Shown piece after piece: positions 14,838 through 35,371 of a stretch of 64,000 bases of DNA; positions within the stretch are counted from its first letter, which is position 1, and each line of letters begins with the position of its first letter. Below the pieces are notes generated by a model, which was not told the DNA's origin, did not search any database, and saw only the letters and a program-made list of their open reading frames with translations. The stretch is from Corythoichthys intestinalis (taxonomy: Eukaryota; Chordata; Actinopteri; Syngnathiformes; Syngnathidae). The stretch is from positions 56,461,666-56,525,665 of the forward strand of contig NC_080407.1 in the NCBI RefSeq assembly GCF_030265065.1. Reading direction: 5' to 3'. The position numbers and the translations under genes were made by a program.

Positions 14838-16743
14838 ATGTTGAATGACTTGCTCCAAGGAACAGACGCCGGAGGCTTTTTTATCATACAAGGTAATCGG
14901 GAGTCGGGCGACTTGCCATATACAGTGACTTTTGGATAAAACTCTAACGAAATTTGTACTTCAAAGATTCATGTCGTTATTCGGCCAGACGTCTCCTATG
15001 GAGCTTCATCAAAGCCGCGTTGAACAGGTAGCTGGCCGGTGTTGTGCCGAAAAAGAGCCGCCCCGCGTGAAGTGTCCCCCCCTGACGGGAACGCTGAATT
15101 ATAACGCTTTATTGAGCGTAAATTTTTATTTATTTGTCCATTTATTTTATTATTGAGCGCCCACACGTCACTCGAACAGCTTTTCTTACCAATCGATGGA
15201 CACGGAAACGATTTTCTTGCACCGTGAATAGGTCTTATTTTACTCTGCTTGCATTAATAAATGTCATACCTGTGTGATTCTCATTGGGATATGGTCGTGA
15301 AAACTTGTAGACTAATACATTTCTGTTCAAAGATGGTTATGTGGCCCAGTCCACTATTTTTTTACGAAAATACAGTGCTAGCATTTTGTGTCATTTATTT
15401 ATTTAAAACTGATTTTATAGTCTCAAATCCATTACTGTAAAGCGTCCATGAAAACATTTGATGTTTTCACCTGAATAAAGCGTCATAAATAAGCGTTCCC
15501 GTCAGGGGGGACACTTCACGCGTTTCGGCTATTTTTCGGCACAACACCGGCCGGTCGTTCGGCGTGCAGCTGTAGGCACCCTATCCCATAGACATTAAAT
15601 CGTGTTGGGAATTGTAGGGAGGAGGTCGTCCACGTCCTCAGCTTCGAGGTCAGTGAGGACGAGCTCAAGAATGGCTTGAAAGGATCGCCTATTGAAAGGT
15701 ATCTATTCCTATTGATCTGGAGATGTTCTCGGCGCGCTGGATTTCTCTTCTTGTCATTTCAGGCTCCGCTTCCACGACGCTTACAGCGATCCGCTGGGTT
15801 GGTCGGGCCGCGGCGCTTTCACCGTGGACCGATTCTGCGCGGAAAGCGTCACGGCGCTCGTCGAGCCGTCCTCCCCGGGTCGCCGGGCCGTTTTGGTCAT
15901 CGACTCGCTCTCGTGGATTCTCAGACACAGCGGTCCCGCCGCCGTCTGCCGGGCTGTCCGGCAGCTTCGAAACGGTGACCCCGCTTCCCGTAAAATCGGC
16001 AAAATCCAAAGCTTACGACCGACACGCGCGCGAACCGGTCGCCCGTCTTCCCGCGGAAAATGGCGGTCGGAAGTGCATTTTTCTTATTTCCGTCAGACGG
16101 GTCCGTCGTCATCGTCGGGCTCCTCCACCGCGACCTGCATCCGCGGGGTACGGTGGGCAGCCTGTGCCGCTCGGCCGCGTCGGTCGTCGCCGTGGACGCG
16201 GGTCCGAGAGGGGCCGAGGCCAAAGTAACCAAGCGTTTAAAGTCGGGAAAGGTCTTGCAAGACGTGAGTATGTCACCCGCCGGCGCTGGAAAAACAAAAA
16301 GGATGAGCTTTTTCCTGACGCGCAGGAGGAGGTGTTCTCCGTCGACGACGACTTGACGGTGGTCGGACGGAGCGAGCCGAGCCGGGTCCGACCGCGAGAA
16401 CCGGAGGTAACCGTTGAGCGTAAATCCTCCAAAGTAACAGTTTATCGTACTCGCGCTACGGTATGGTTTTTTGCAGATGGACCCGACAGCCCATCTGACC
16501 TTTAACCTCCGCTTGTCCGACTTGGAACGCGAGGCTAAGGAGAAGCTGGCGCTGCCCTTTGTTTTCACTAAAGAGAAGTATGAAAAATGGCCACTTTTGG
16601 CATTTGGATGCCAATTTTTGCGCTGGTTTTTGTCTGCAAGGAAAGCGGCTCTTCTGCACACCGGCTCGGGGAGAATCGTGTACGAGCCCGACGCTAACGA
16701 CGACTACGACCAGGAGGACCCGGATGACGATCTTGACGTGTGA
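14838..16743 (+). CDS. elp5: Elongator complex protein 5
   Basis: Exons: 14838-14892, 14967-15027, 15618-15698, 15763-15974, 16097-16263, 16326-16406, 16477-16577, 16641-16743; 286 residues. The start (MLNDLLQGTDAGGFFIIQDS) aligns with human MLDSLLALGGLVLLRDS, the middle keeps VLVIDSLSWIL (human IALDSLSWLL) and the end keeps PTAHLTFNLRLSDLERE and YEPDANDDYDQEDPDDDLD. ELP5 forms the ELP4-5-6 RecA-like subcomplex of Elongator, which modifies wobble uridines in tRNA. Homology to human supports removing a 63-base mini-intron (16578-16640, GT-AG); reading through it stays in frame and would give 307 residues. Intron 2 carries a foldback element. The gene is divergent from phf23 and upstream of ctdnep1, as expected from human 17p13. 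Confidence 0.9.
15034..15552. mobile_element. 519-bp foldback/MITE element in elp5 intron 2
   Basis: The left arm (15034-15113) and right arm (15552-15473, reverse complement) match over about 80 bases. Both begin GGCCGGTGTTGTGCCGAAAA and share GCGTGAAGTGTCCCCCC and CTGACGGGAACGC. The interior is AT-rich with no reading frame, so the element is non-autonomous. The superfamily is not recognised, and I could not identify a convincing target-site duplication. Confidence 0.75.
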
Positions 16744-18563
16744 TGACAAAATGACTGTATGAAATGAAACGCTCAATTAAATGGCTGTTTTATACCCCAA
16801 TTCCATTCACTCCTTCTACTTTTCTTGCTCAATACGAACTCAGCCGTTGACGGGGCAAGACATCCGATTCGTTTTGACCAGTGCGAGAAAACGAACACCC
16901 TTCCTGGTCAAAAATGAATTGAACGTCCAGTGCTTTCAAAGAGTAAAATAAAAAAACTAGTTCAGAGTCTTAATTGTAGCCTTAACTACAATTTTATTCA
17001 TCCATCCATTTTATCCCGCTTATCTGAGGTCGGGTCGCGGCCCAGACTCCCTTCTCCCCAGCCACTTCATCCGGCTCTTCTCGGGAGATCCCGAGGCGTT
17101 CCCGGGCCAACCCGGAGACGACATCTCCCCGGCGGGAGGCGACCCAGTGGCATCCTAATCGGATCCCCGAGCCGCCTCATCTGGCTCCTCTCGATGCGGA
17201 CGCGCAGCGGCTCGACTCCCAGATGACCCGGCTTCTCACCTTATCTCTAAGGAAGAGCCTACAGAAAAAACTCATTTCGGCCGCCTGTATCCGGGACCTT
17301 GTTCTTCTGGTCGCGACCCACGGTGAGGGTAGGGACGTAGATCGACCGATAAACGGAGAGCTTTTCGGCTCGGCTCCCTCTTTGCCGCGACGGAACAATG
17401 CAGAATCCGCATCACTGCGGCCTGTTTTTATTCATTTTAAGGGACTCTTTAGTGTTTATGAACTGATTCGTAAGATGACGGGGACATTCATCGTCAATGC
17501 GGTCAACTTTATGCACCGTCAAACATGCTTAAGAGAAAGAAATTACTTCTACATGAAAACATCACTGTTGAGGCTTCTGGGCATATGGCACACACCCTTT
17601 TACACCGCTCACCTGTGGACCAAGTACTTAGCTAAGTCCATGCAGAGGCTAAATGTAGCCTATAATGATACCTTGACGCTGTTAGTGTGTGTACAGCGCC
17701 AGTAAATTATTTGTCAGGTCTGGGTTTAAAGCGCTATAAAGAAATCTGATGTACAAGTTCATCGGTCCATTCAATGAGTCTGAAAATGGTATTTTCTTGA
17801 AAATAACGAACCCAACAAAAAGTTATAGACGTAGCTCATGCATGTGGCGCCATTGGCTTTTGTAAAAGCCTGTTTGTGGTGCACAGATTGGGTTTTCTTT
17901 TCTAGTGTCTGTTCCTGTGCTGTTCCTTATGTCATTTTTCTTTTGGTTTGTGTGCTATGGTCACCCTGTGTGACTCCTGAATAAAGATAATATATAATAA
18001 CGTTTGATCGATTATAAGAGCAATATTTGTTCAAAAATGATTGTATTTCGTTTTTTTTTGTATGTTCACGTCCCTCTGTTTATTTTCCTTCCACGTGGAC
18101 GTGCTGTGCGCGAGCCCGAGATGAGCGTACCGGAAGTGACATCACGCCAGCAATGGCGGCTCGCAGTTTGATTCCGGATTTCCAGTGGACTACAAACTGA
18201 TTTTATCCCCGCAGTTGGGCTCTGTGGGACTTTTTTTCCCCCCCGCGGCGGTTTAGCGTCGGACGCAGCGCGGGCAACGACGAACATAGACGCCGCTCCG
18301 ATCGGCGGCTTTCGGCATTGTTTTGGAGCCGGGTCACCCTGTCGAGCTAGCGCTAGCTCGGCGGCGGCTACTGGCTAACGCCGTTCGCTCAGCTCAACGA
18401 CGTTGTAAACGGAAAGCTCATTCGACTACTATGCCGAACTCCATTATTTAATGGTCATTTTGGAGAGCGAGCTACCCCGGCGACCGGAAAGCACCTAAAT
18501 AGTCGCTGTCCCTCTTAGTTTTGCGCTGAGTTCTGCTGCTGCTGCTGCTGCTGCTTCGTCAAC
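16744..18563. other. Intergenic between elp5 and ctdnep1
   Basis: An ATTAAA poly(A) signal for elp5 lies near 16776. Next come one copy of the small palindromic family near 16850-16930 and a truncated Rex3 LINE (about 16995-17420). The stretch 17420-18060 is AT-rich with nothing recognised. From about 18100 the sequence becomes GC-rich and must contain the ctdnep1 promoter and 5' leader, including a (CTG) trinucleotide run at about 18532-18555 just before its start codon. Confidence 0.5.
16995..17420 (-). mobile_element. Rex3/RTE LINE, 5'-truncated 3' end
   Basis: Read on the minus strand this stretch matches the end of the Rex3 family as I remember it: the RERLGIP-like tail region, a segment with CGTAGATCGACCG, and a terminus of short GGATGGATGAA-type repeats at 16995-17010. 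The same sequence blocks (CCGGATGACC and TTATCTCTAAG) recur in the larger copy at 32110-34690 inside kif1c. 5' truncation is usual for LINEs copied by target-primed reverse transcription. Confidence 0.7.
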
Positions 18564-21500
18564 ATGCTGAAGACCCGCCAGTGTCTACTCGGCATCCGGA
18601 CTTTCCTGGGTGTCACGTCCAGAATATGGGGCTTCTTCATGTACATCCTCAGAAGGCACCTGCGAACGGTAAAACTGTCACAAAGTGACACTTTTTTTCG
18701 TCATAGGATTTAATAGAGACTATTTCCCTACCTGTATTCCTCCTCTCAGTTACAGTGGGATTCGAAAAAAGACATTATTTATATTTGGATGAGCTCAGGA
18801 CTGACGGACAGAATTGTATTTCCAAATTTATCGGACAAACGGATACAATCAAACCGGAGGTCGGGGGCTAGATTCGGCACGCCGCGTGGTTTTGTACGGT
18901 CCGTGGAAAGTACGGACCGGTTTTGGCTAAAATAATCATCATCGTTCCTTTTTTTGGTCATTCTAAGAGCTTTTTGGAGTCCCCCTTAAATTCATTGCCG
19001 ATGCAAAGACCTCATGACAACTTTGTGTTCTTCGGCAGATCATCCAGTATCAAACCGTGCGCTACGACACCTTGCCTCTGTCGCCGATCTCCAGAAATAG
19101 ACTGAGTGAGTACCGCCGGCCGTGATCTCGACGGACGTCTTCTGCGCTCGTCGGCCGCCGTCGAAGTTGCGTTGCGTTTTGTCCGCTCCAGACGCGGTCA
19201 AGAGGAAGATTCTGGTGCTGGACCTGGACGAGACGTTGATCCACTCACACCACGACGGGGTCCTGAGGCCCACGGTGAGGCCGGGAACACCGCCCGACTT
19301 CATCCTCAAAGTAAGAGTCCCGAGCGCCGACGTTCCGTCTCCGACGGGAATGACCGGCTCTCTCCGCGCAGGTGGTCATCGACAAGCATCCGGTGCGATT
19401 CTTCGTACACAAACGGCCGCACGTGGACTTCTTTTTAGAAGTGGTGGGTATCCGGCCCGCGCGTCACCGTAGACGTGTCTTAAACGCGTCGCCCGTGTAG
19501 GTGAGCCAGTGGTACGAGCTGGTGGTCTTCACGGCCAGCATGGAAATCTACGGGTCGGCGGTGGCGGACAAGTTGGATAACAATAGGAACGTCCTTCGAC
19601 GTAGATACTACAGGCAGGTACGAAAATCCGCAGCAGCGACGACAAAAAAATGCCCACCGGCGCAGGCGGAGTTTGACTTTTGAGGCGGGGGGAGCACAAC
19701 ATGTATATGACATGTATAAAATGAGCTTACAAGAATATTTATAATAATAAGTTGAAAATTACAGAGGTGGATTTGTGTCTTTATTATTCAATCCAAAAAA
19801 ACGTCGCTTGAATCAAGATATATATTTTCAATTAAAAAAAGAAACTGCCTTCTAAACGTTTACATTTTTTATTTAAGTGACAATTAAATAAATAACACAT
19901 ATATATATATATATATGGCGGAAAACACGAACAAGGCTGAAAAAGCAGTTTCTGCTCTTGCACCCCTCTTTAAAATAAACTGCTGTATTTTAAGCCAAAA
20001 CAACTGTTGTGCTTGATAGAACAATATGTCTACATGCTGTCATAGCAGTGTCATGGCGCATTAAGCCCCCAAACTATTTTTAATTTGTCCGTTTTACCCT
20101 GGAAACCCCCGTTCACAGACGTCGCGCAACCGCTTTTGTTTCAACCTAGCCATAAAAAGAAGGTAAGTAATCGTATTCATTATTCGAAATGTCTGTCATC
20201 TTTAGCTTAGAACCATAAATTGATGTCTAATATTTAGTTTAAAAAAAGAAAAACAACTTTAAAAAAACTTTTCACTCCCATATTTTAAAATTTTAAACAA
20301 ATTACCCGTATTGGCCCGAATATAAGACGTTTTTTTGCATTGAAATAAGACGGAAAAAGAGGTAGTCGTCTTATATTCGCGGTCTAGACATTATACCCAT
20401 TCATGACGCCAGATATCATCGAAGCAATGTTCTGCCATGACAGTTCTCAGCTACTCTTCCCATTCACAACGCTAGATGTATGTATATATTTATACTGTAT
20501 ATATAGATGATACTATCAATCTATTCTGTATGTACAAAAGTCACGGATATTTACCTCATAACTATCACTTGATTGTATTTTTTTTTTTTTTTTTGTTAGT
20601 TGCATTTTCTCCGATATGTTAGATGACAATCAATCCAAACAAAGAAAAATTGGAAAAAAAACATTTAAAAGGGTAAATATATGAAAAAGAACGTCTCAAC
20701 CACTCCTTGATGTCTGCGATTTCTACATCACGACCCTTGTTATATTACCATATTTCACCCATAAGATCACCAAAAAATCCGGCTGTGGCCATTCACATCT
20801 GTGTCTTAACACGCGATGATTCAATTTAATTTGATGTGTATAGCCCTATGTCACAACAAGGTCGTCTCAAAGGGCTTTGCAGAGGCAATTTGATACACAG
20901 TCAGAAACAGTAGATGAATTAAATAAAGTTCTAGTCCAAGTCCTGGGCATCCCTCATCCTTAGACCCTCCTGGTCGGCAAGGAAAAACTCCAAAAACCCT
21001 TTGGTTTGATGATACATACTACATGGAGTTTTTGGATCGAAACAAGGTAAGTACACGATAATATCTCGTTAAAATCATGGCGTCTTTAATTCTGCTCTCG
21101 CGTGCTCTGACCACAAATGAGGGTTTTGCTGTTTCATTTTTTTAAATGCCCTGCTGTTCAAAATGAGATTTGAGATTTTAAGCTGTCCAATGATGTATCA
21201 CACATGCACATAGGACAATATTGAAATTTGGTCAAATTGGGGTTCTTAGAGCGGAACTTCAAGTCACCTTAGTGTTTTCCGCCATATAATGTCAAATGTC
21301 AATAAATAATATGACATATACAATAGCAAAATACTAATTGGAGGTGAGAGCACGCAAGAACACAATTAAAGATGCCATGATTTTAACGAGATAATATCGC
21401 GTAGCATGTATCACCGAGTGTCAAGACAATGCTGTGAATGGCCACAGCCGGATTTTGGGGGGATTTTATGGCTGAAACATGGTAATATAACAAGGTTCGC

Positions 21501-23559
21501 GATGCAGAAATCGCAGACTTTAAGGAGTGGTTGAGATTTTCATACATTTACCTTTTTAAACTTCCCAATTTTTTTTTGCTTGGATCAATTATCATCTAAA
21601 ATATTGGGGAAAATGCGACAGTAGCGAAAAAAATACAATTATGTATGAGGTAGATACCCGTGGCTTTTTTACACACGCAAATTTTTTCATTGTGACATAA
21701 TTTGTTTAAACGTTTAAAATATGCGAGTGAATCTTTTTTTAAAGTAGTTTTTTTTTTTTTTCTAACCCTAAACTAAATATTAGACATCAATTACTGATTC
21801 TAAGCTAACATAATAATAATAAATATGATTACTTACCTTCTTTCTATAGCTAGGTTGAAACAAAAGCAGTTGCGCGACGTCTGTAAACGGGGGTTTCCAG
21901 GGTAAAACGGATCAATTAAAAATCGTTCGGGGGCTTTATGCACCATGAATCTGCTATGGCAGCATATTGTACTGTCAAACACAACAGTTCTTTTGGCTTA
22001 AAATACAGCAGTTTATTTTAAAAAAGGGGTGCAAGAGCAGAAACTGCTTTTTCCGCCTCGTGTATGTTTTCCGCCATATATTTTGATTAAAGCAACTTTT
22101 TTTTTTTCCATTTAATAATAAAGGCACACATCTACCTCCATAGAAAATGAGCGTTTTTTTTTTTCTTTTTCCCATCATTCTTGAGGGTCATTCTAAATCA
22201 GGCTGCTTAGGACAGCTATACTTTTTGCCGAGATCCTCATCCTTTGAAATCAGGTACGCCCGCCGGCGTCGTGCCAATGTAGTTGCCCCCGTCAAAAATT
22301 GTATCCCCTGGGCAGAGCCACAGCGCTAAACTGATTTGCTTGATTTTCGTGTTTTGGTGATGTAGTGACCTACGAGGTTTTAAAACATGGCCCGTGCATC
22401 CCAAAAAAAAAAATAATAATAATAATAATTTTCTCTCGTATAATATGTACTGAACTTGAAAAAAGGCAAGGTTTGACTCATAGGATGACCTATAACTGTT
22501 ATCACTTTAATTCAAGTCCTGTATGGAGTTTCTCCAGTTTTATAAAAGTCAAAAATATGTATAACCCTGGTTCTTATCTGGCTTCCATTAAGTCGACATA
22601 TCTCATAACTAACGTGAGTGTGTGTGCGCGCGCTCCCGCAGCCAGGGGATATCATTTAACTACATTGGCAAGAAACCGGTGGTGGCTCTGTTGTACAATT
22701 AGCATCTTTAGCGGGGCTAATTGAAACTCCGCTCACCATTTTGGCGGCGTTCTCTGGCATTTCATGGTCCACATTTTCAGTCCTCGGTTCTTGCTCGGTA
22801 GTTGTTGTCGCTTTTGAAAGCTTAGGTTTGAAAAAATACATCTTGCCTCTTCGATCCTCGAGTGGTTTTGGCTAAGCAAAGCAAGTGACCGTTTAAGGTG
22901 CTAGTCACGTGATCTGTTCAAAAAAATGATCTGGACCCATTGTAAAAATTTCTTTAGTCCATTTCATGCATTTTTATTGCTTTACAACTTTTATACACAA
23001 TATTTTACTAAACAACTCTTAATTTTAAGATCATACAATTACACGCAATGACACTTTTCGGCCCGGCCGGCCCTTCCCCGAAACTCTGCCCCGTACGCCG
23101 GCCAGGCTTATATTATCTCTGATCGGCGGCCGTCTTTCATCAGATCTATCTTCTCTTTTGCCAGCATTGTACGTTGGATTTAGGAAGTTATATCAAAGAT
23201 CTGTCGGTAGTCCACGACGACCTGTCCAGTATCGTCATCCTGGACAACTCGCCCGGCGCTTATCGAAGCCATCCGGGTAAGGAACCGATAAATATCTTTG
23301 GCTTTGCGGAAGCGGAAAAATACCCGAGCCTCGCGCTCTCCTCCGCAGATAACGCGATACCCATCAAGTCGTGGTTCAGCGACCCCAGCGACACGGCACT
23401 TCTGAACCTGCTGCCTATGCTGGATGCGTTAAGGTACGTTCGGGAAGACGGCGAAGTTCCGTCTCCCGCTCGCCGTGACAAATTTGCGTCCGTTTCAGAT
23501 TCACCGCCGACGTCCGCTCCGTCCTCAGTCGGAACCTCCACCAGCATCGGCTGTGGTGA
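18564..23559 (+). CDS. ctdnep1: CTD nuclear envelope phosphatase 1 (Dullard)
   Basis: Exons: 18564-18668, 19039-19105, 19192-19310, 19372-19443, 19501-19617, 23165-23276, 23349-23433, 23499-23559; 245 residues against 244 in human. The N-terminus holds a membrane segment ([16 protein letters not shown]). The HAD/FCP catalytic motif is [14 protein letters not shown], with the DxDxT aspartates at about residues 68 and 70. [32 protein letters not shown] and the final [13 protein letters not shown] are nearly identical to human. The enzyme sits in the nuclear envelope and ER and, with its CNEP1R1 partner, dephosphorylates lipin to control lipid synthesis. Intron 5 (19618-23164) is unusually large for this window and is packed with a 2.2-kb palindrome and another repeat; the other introns are about 60-370 bases. 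A poly(A) signal is at 24075-24080. Confidence 0.96.
19915..22080. mobile_element. Large imperfect palindromic (foldback) element in ctdnep1 intron 5
   Basis: The ends are inverted copies: TATATGGCGGAAAACA at 19915 reads back at 22080. The arms stay alike far inward: 19935-20010 against 22060-21985, 20080-20170 against 21910-21825, 20695-20790 against 21540-21440, and 21055-21110 against 21400-21345. The fold axis is near 21230. The left arm has extra sequence: a small palindrome with GAATATAAGACG (about 20310-20390) and a fish-type repeat (about 20825-21000) ending in a GGCAAGGAAAAACTCC motif. A further TTTTCCGCCATATA end-like motif occurs at 21277-21290, suggesting one element inserted into or next to another copy. 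No reading frame of note is present. The left end adjoins an AT dinucleotide run. Confidence 0.75.
22145..23020 (-). repeat. Dispersed repeat in ctdnep1 intron 5, interrupted copy
   Basis: The segments 22145-22270 and 22665-23020 together match the reverse complement of 40165-40570, sharing strings such as GGTGGTGGCTCTG, TTTTGGCTAAGCAAAGCAA and TTGCTTTACAACTTTTATA. About 390 bases (22275-22660) absent from the other copy split this one and are therefore a later insertion. Two copies in 18 kb mark this as a dispersed element. No coding capacity or class is recognised. Confidence 0.7.
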
Positions 23560-26119
23560 TCGGCCGAAAGGAGGGTAGCGCTGGAAAGACGGGCCGTCCG
23601 AGGGCGCGCTCGGGATGAACACTTTGGGTGCCCGATTTTTAGCCATCCTAGTTCTTCTTGACTTGACACAAAAAAAAATCCAATCAAATGGAGCATCTCC
23701 GACGCCTTTCTTCACGCCCCCCCGATGCCGAAATGAAGAGTAAACCCGTTTTTACGAGTCGCTGATCCTCTCTGAATTTTGCCCCGTTTTCAACAAGAGG
23801 ATACAAATCAAATCTTCACTTGCAAGAACGCTGTCATCTTTGGATATTTTTTCTTCTTCTTTGGTGGCTTTTCAAGCAATGACCCAAAATCGTGTAGATA
23901 AAACAATGGTTGCCGTCTTTTCATTTCCGAAGACGCTCGCAGACTTCAAATGGCACTTGATTTGTATTGCCCCGACTTCAGTTTTTCTCTCATTTTGATT
24001 GACGGCCCGCGACTCGACTGTATGGATCTTTCAAAATGCCTTCTGAGACGCTTCTTTATTGGCTCTGTCTTACTAATAAAAAAAAAAAAAAAATTGTCAC
24101 TATCAGGGTATCGGTGCTGATATTTTTGTCCCGACGAAATCCTCGGCTGCCGTCCGATCCGTTTGAACTCGGAGGGCTGGCGGCGAATGATTCTTTGCCG
24201 TCGACCCGTCCCAATTCCAACGGATTGGACGTCTAGCGTCCCAGGGGCACATAAACCAGGACCAACGGGTTACCAACGTTTTGATGAGTCAATTCATTAC
24301 GGAGCGTCGCGAGCAATTTCAGGAGCGCCCTTTATTGGGACTGCGGTGTCACCTAGTGGCTCTCGTGTATCATTGCGGCTCACTTTTCGAAACGGCGCTG
24401 CCGCAATCTGTATTTACTGGCGCCACTTAAACAAAACGAATCCTGTTTGGCCTTTTATTATGGACTATAGCGTGTCTGTTTGTCGCTAAAGTCGGGGTTT
24501 GTCGTAAACTACTGCAACAGTTGTATGGAGCGTCGCGCGGTGATGACGATAGCGATACACTGTATAAAGCGTCAGCTTGGATTACAACTCCAAATCGACG
24601 GGACGGGAGGCAGAAATGTTTGTTAAAGTGCCACGGCATTTGAGAATGAAAGGCCCGACATTCCGGTTGTGGCAGTAACTCGACTCCTCCTGGAGGGCGG
24701 GGCAGCGGGTCTCGAGGCCGACTGTCGTGAACGCGCCCGCCAGCTCAGGCACGCAGGCACCCGGCGCGCGGCCACGCCACCGGCCAGGGCTCCCCCCCCC
24801 CCTCTTCTCCTTCCTGTTGTTCCAACTCCATTTTCCCCCTCTCCAAATTCCACCTTGACCGCCGACGACGCCCGTAACTTCGGCGGAGCGCCGAAGGTCG
24901 CCGCCGCCGCCGCCGCCGAGTCTTCCGCTCGGTCGTCACTTTTCAACCGGACGGTGACGTCAGCTCCGTCGGATCGTAAGTTTGCCAACTTTTTATTTCA
25001 CCTCCTCGTGTACGCGCGTTGACGGAATCGCCCTTTCGCCAACTTTTGCGACGATGTGTCCCGGCAACGACGGGCCGGGACCGGAAGCAGCGCGCGGACA
25101 GTTCCGGAAACGGTGGTCGCGTGAGGGGATCGCCACCCCCTCCCGCCCCGTCACTCATTCAGGTAGACTATGAGCGCACCCAAAAATAGTGGTTGGCTAA
25201 CCATTTATTTTAAAAAAAAAAACCAAAAAAAACGGTGGTATTTGCAATTATTTAATTTTTATTTCAATTTATTATTGTTTTTCATATCGTTAATACATTC
25301 CTAAACTAACACCAGGAAAAGAAATTGACTGAAACACAACTAAACACAAGTTATGACCCCAAGTAACACTCTAAAGTTGATTTTATTATCACCTTACCGA
25401 AATCACCTGCTATTTACATTCTCTGGGCTTCCTATTTTTACTGTAAACCCAAAAAGTACTGAGAAAAGTTGGACTATGAAAAGTATGCGCCGTATTTTTG
25501 CTGTATAAGTCGCACTTTTTTTCCCGTAGTTGTGCCGGCGACTCGTGAATTGTTTTGTTGTTGTTTTTTTTTTCACCTTTGCGGGAGTCACTTTCAGTAC
25601 ATTTTGGATCATTTTTTGTTTTAGTTGAAGGGCATTTCCCGGTCACTTCTTGCTAATTCCGGGGAAGTCATTTCCTGTCGATTTTGGTCCCTCCGTGATG
25701 ATTTTGGGTCCCCCTCTGTTCATTTTTGGACAATCCGAGGAAGGGTTTATTTTTTTATTTCTTTACTGGGGTCGCGTTGCTCCGGCAACCCCCGCACCGC
25801 GCGACACGCCAAATCAAAAAAAAAAAAAAAACGCTCCCCTGCGACATCCCAGCTGAAGTTGTTGCTAAAGTTAGCTTGCGCGGCTAAAGAGGCGCTTCGT
25901 CGGCATCCCGGCAATGCGCGCGTGTGCGTGCACGTGCTCGTATTTTTAGCCACGTGCGGTCGTTGTGACTTGGCTGCTCCTCGCCGCTTGCGCAATCGCC
26001 GATCGATGATCGCCCGCGCGCGCAAACGCAAGAATGTTTCGAGGCCAGGGTCGGCCGGGGCCCCCGATCGCGGCGTAAAAGCCGCCCGGTAACTTGACTT
26101 TTTCCAAAGGCGCGCGGAG
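23560..26119. other. Intergenic between ctdnep1 and kif1c
   Basis: 23560-24090 is the ctdnep1 3' UTR, ending at an AATAAA at 24075-24080. At 24145-24240 lies a copy of the small palindromic repeat family. 24660-25170 is GC-rich and probably holds the kif1c promoter and a first untranslated exon, with a GTAAGT donor near 24978. 25180-25800 is AT-rich with nothing recognised, and 25860-26119 is again GC-rich leader sequence. No further gene is seen. Confidence 0.45.
24145..24240. repeat. Small palindromic repeat family, copy after ctdnep1
   Basis: GCCGTCCGATCCGTTTGAA and GGAGGGCTGGCGGCGAATGA are followed by the inverse AACGGATTGGACGTCTAG. It is the same unit as at 50425-50515 and 60770-60905. 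No reading frame. Confidence 0.65.

Positions 26120-35371
<9,252 letters not shown>

Noticed and set aside
17420-18060. Open frame with Met starts after the Rex3 fragment (to about 17705)
   Set aside because: The beginning is Rex3 3' sequence and the remainder AT-rich random sequence.
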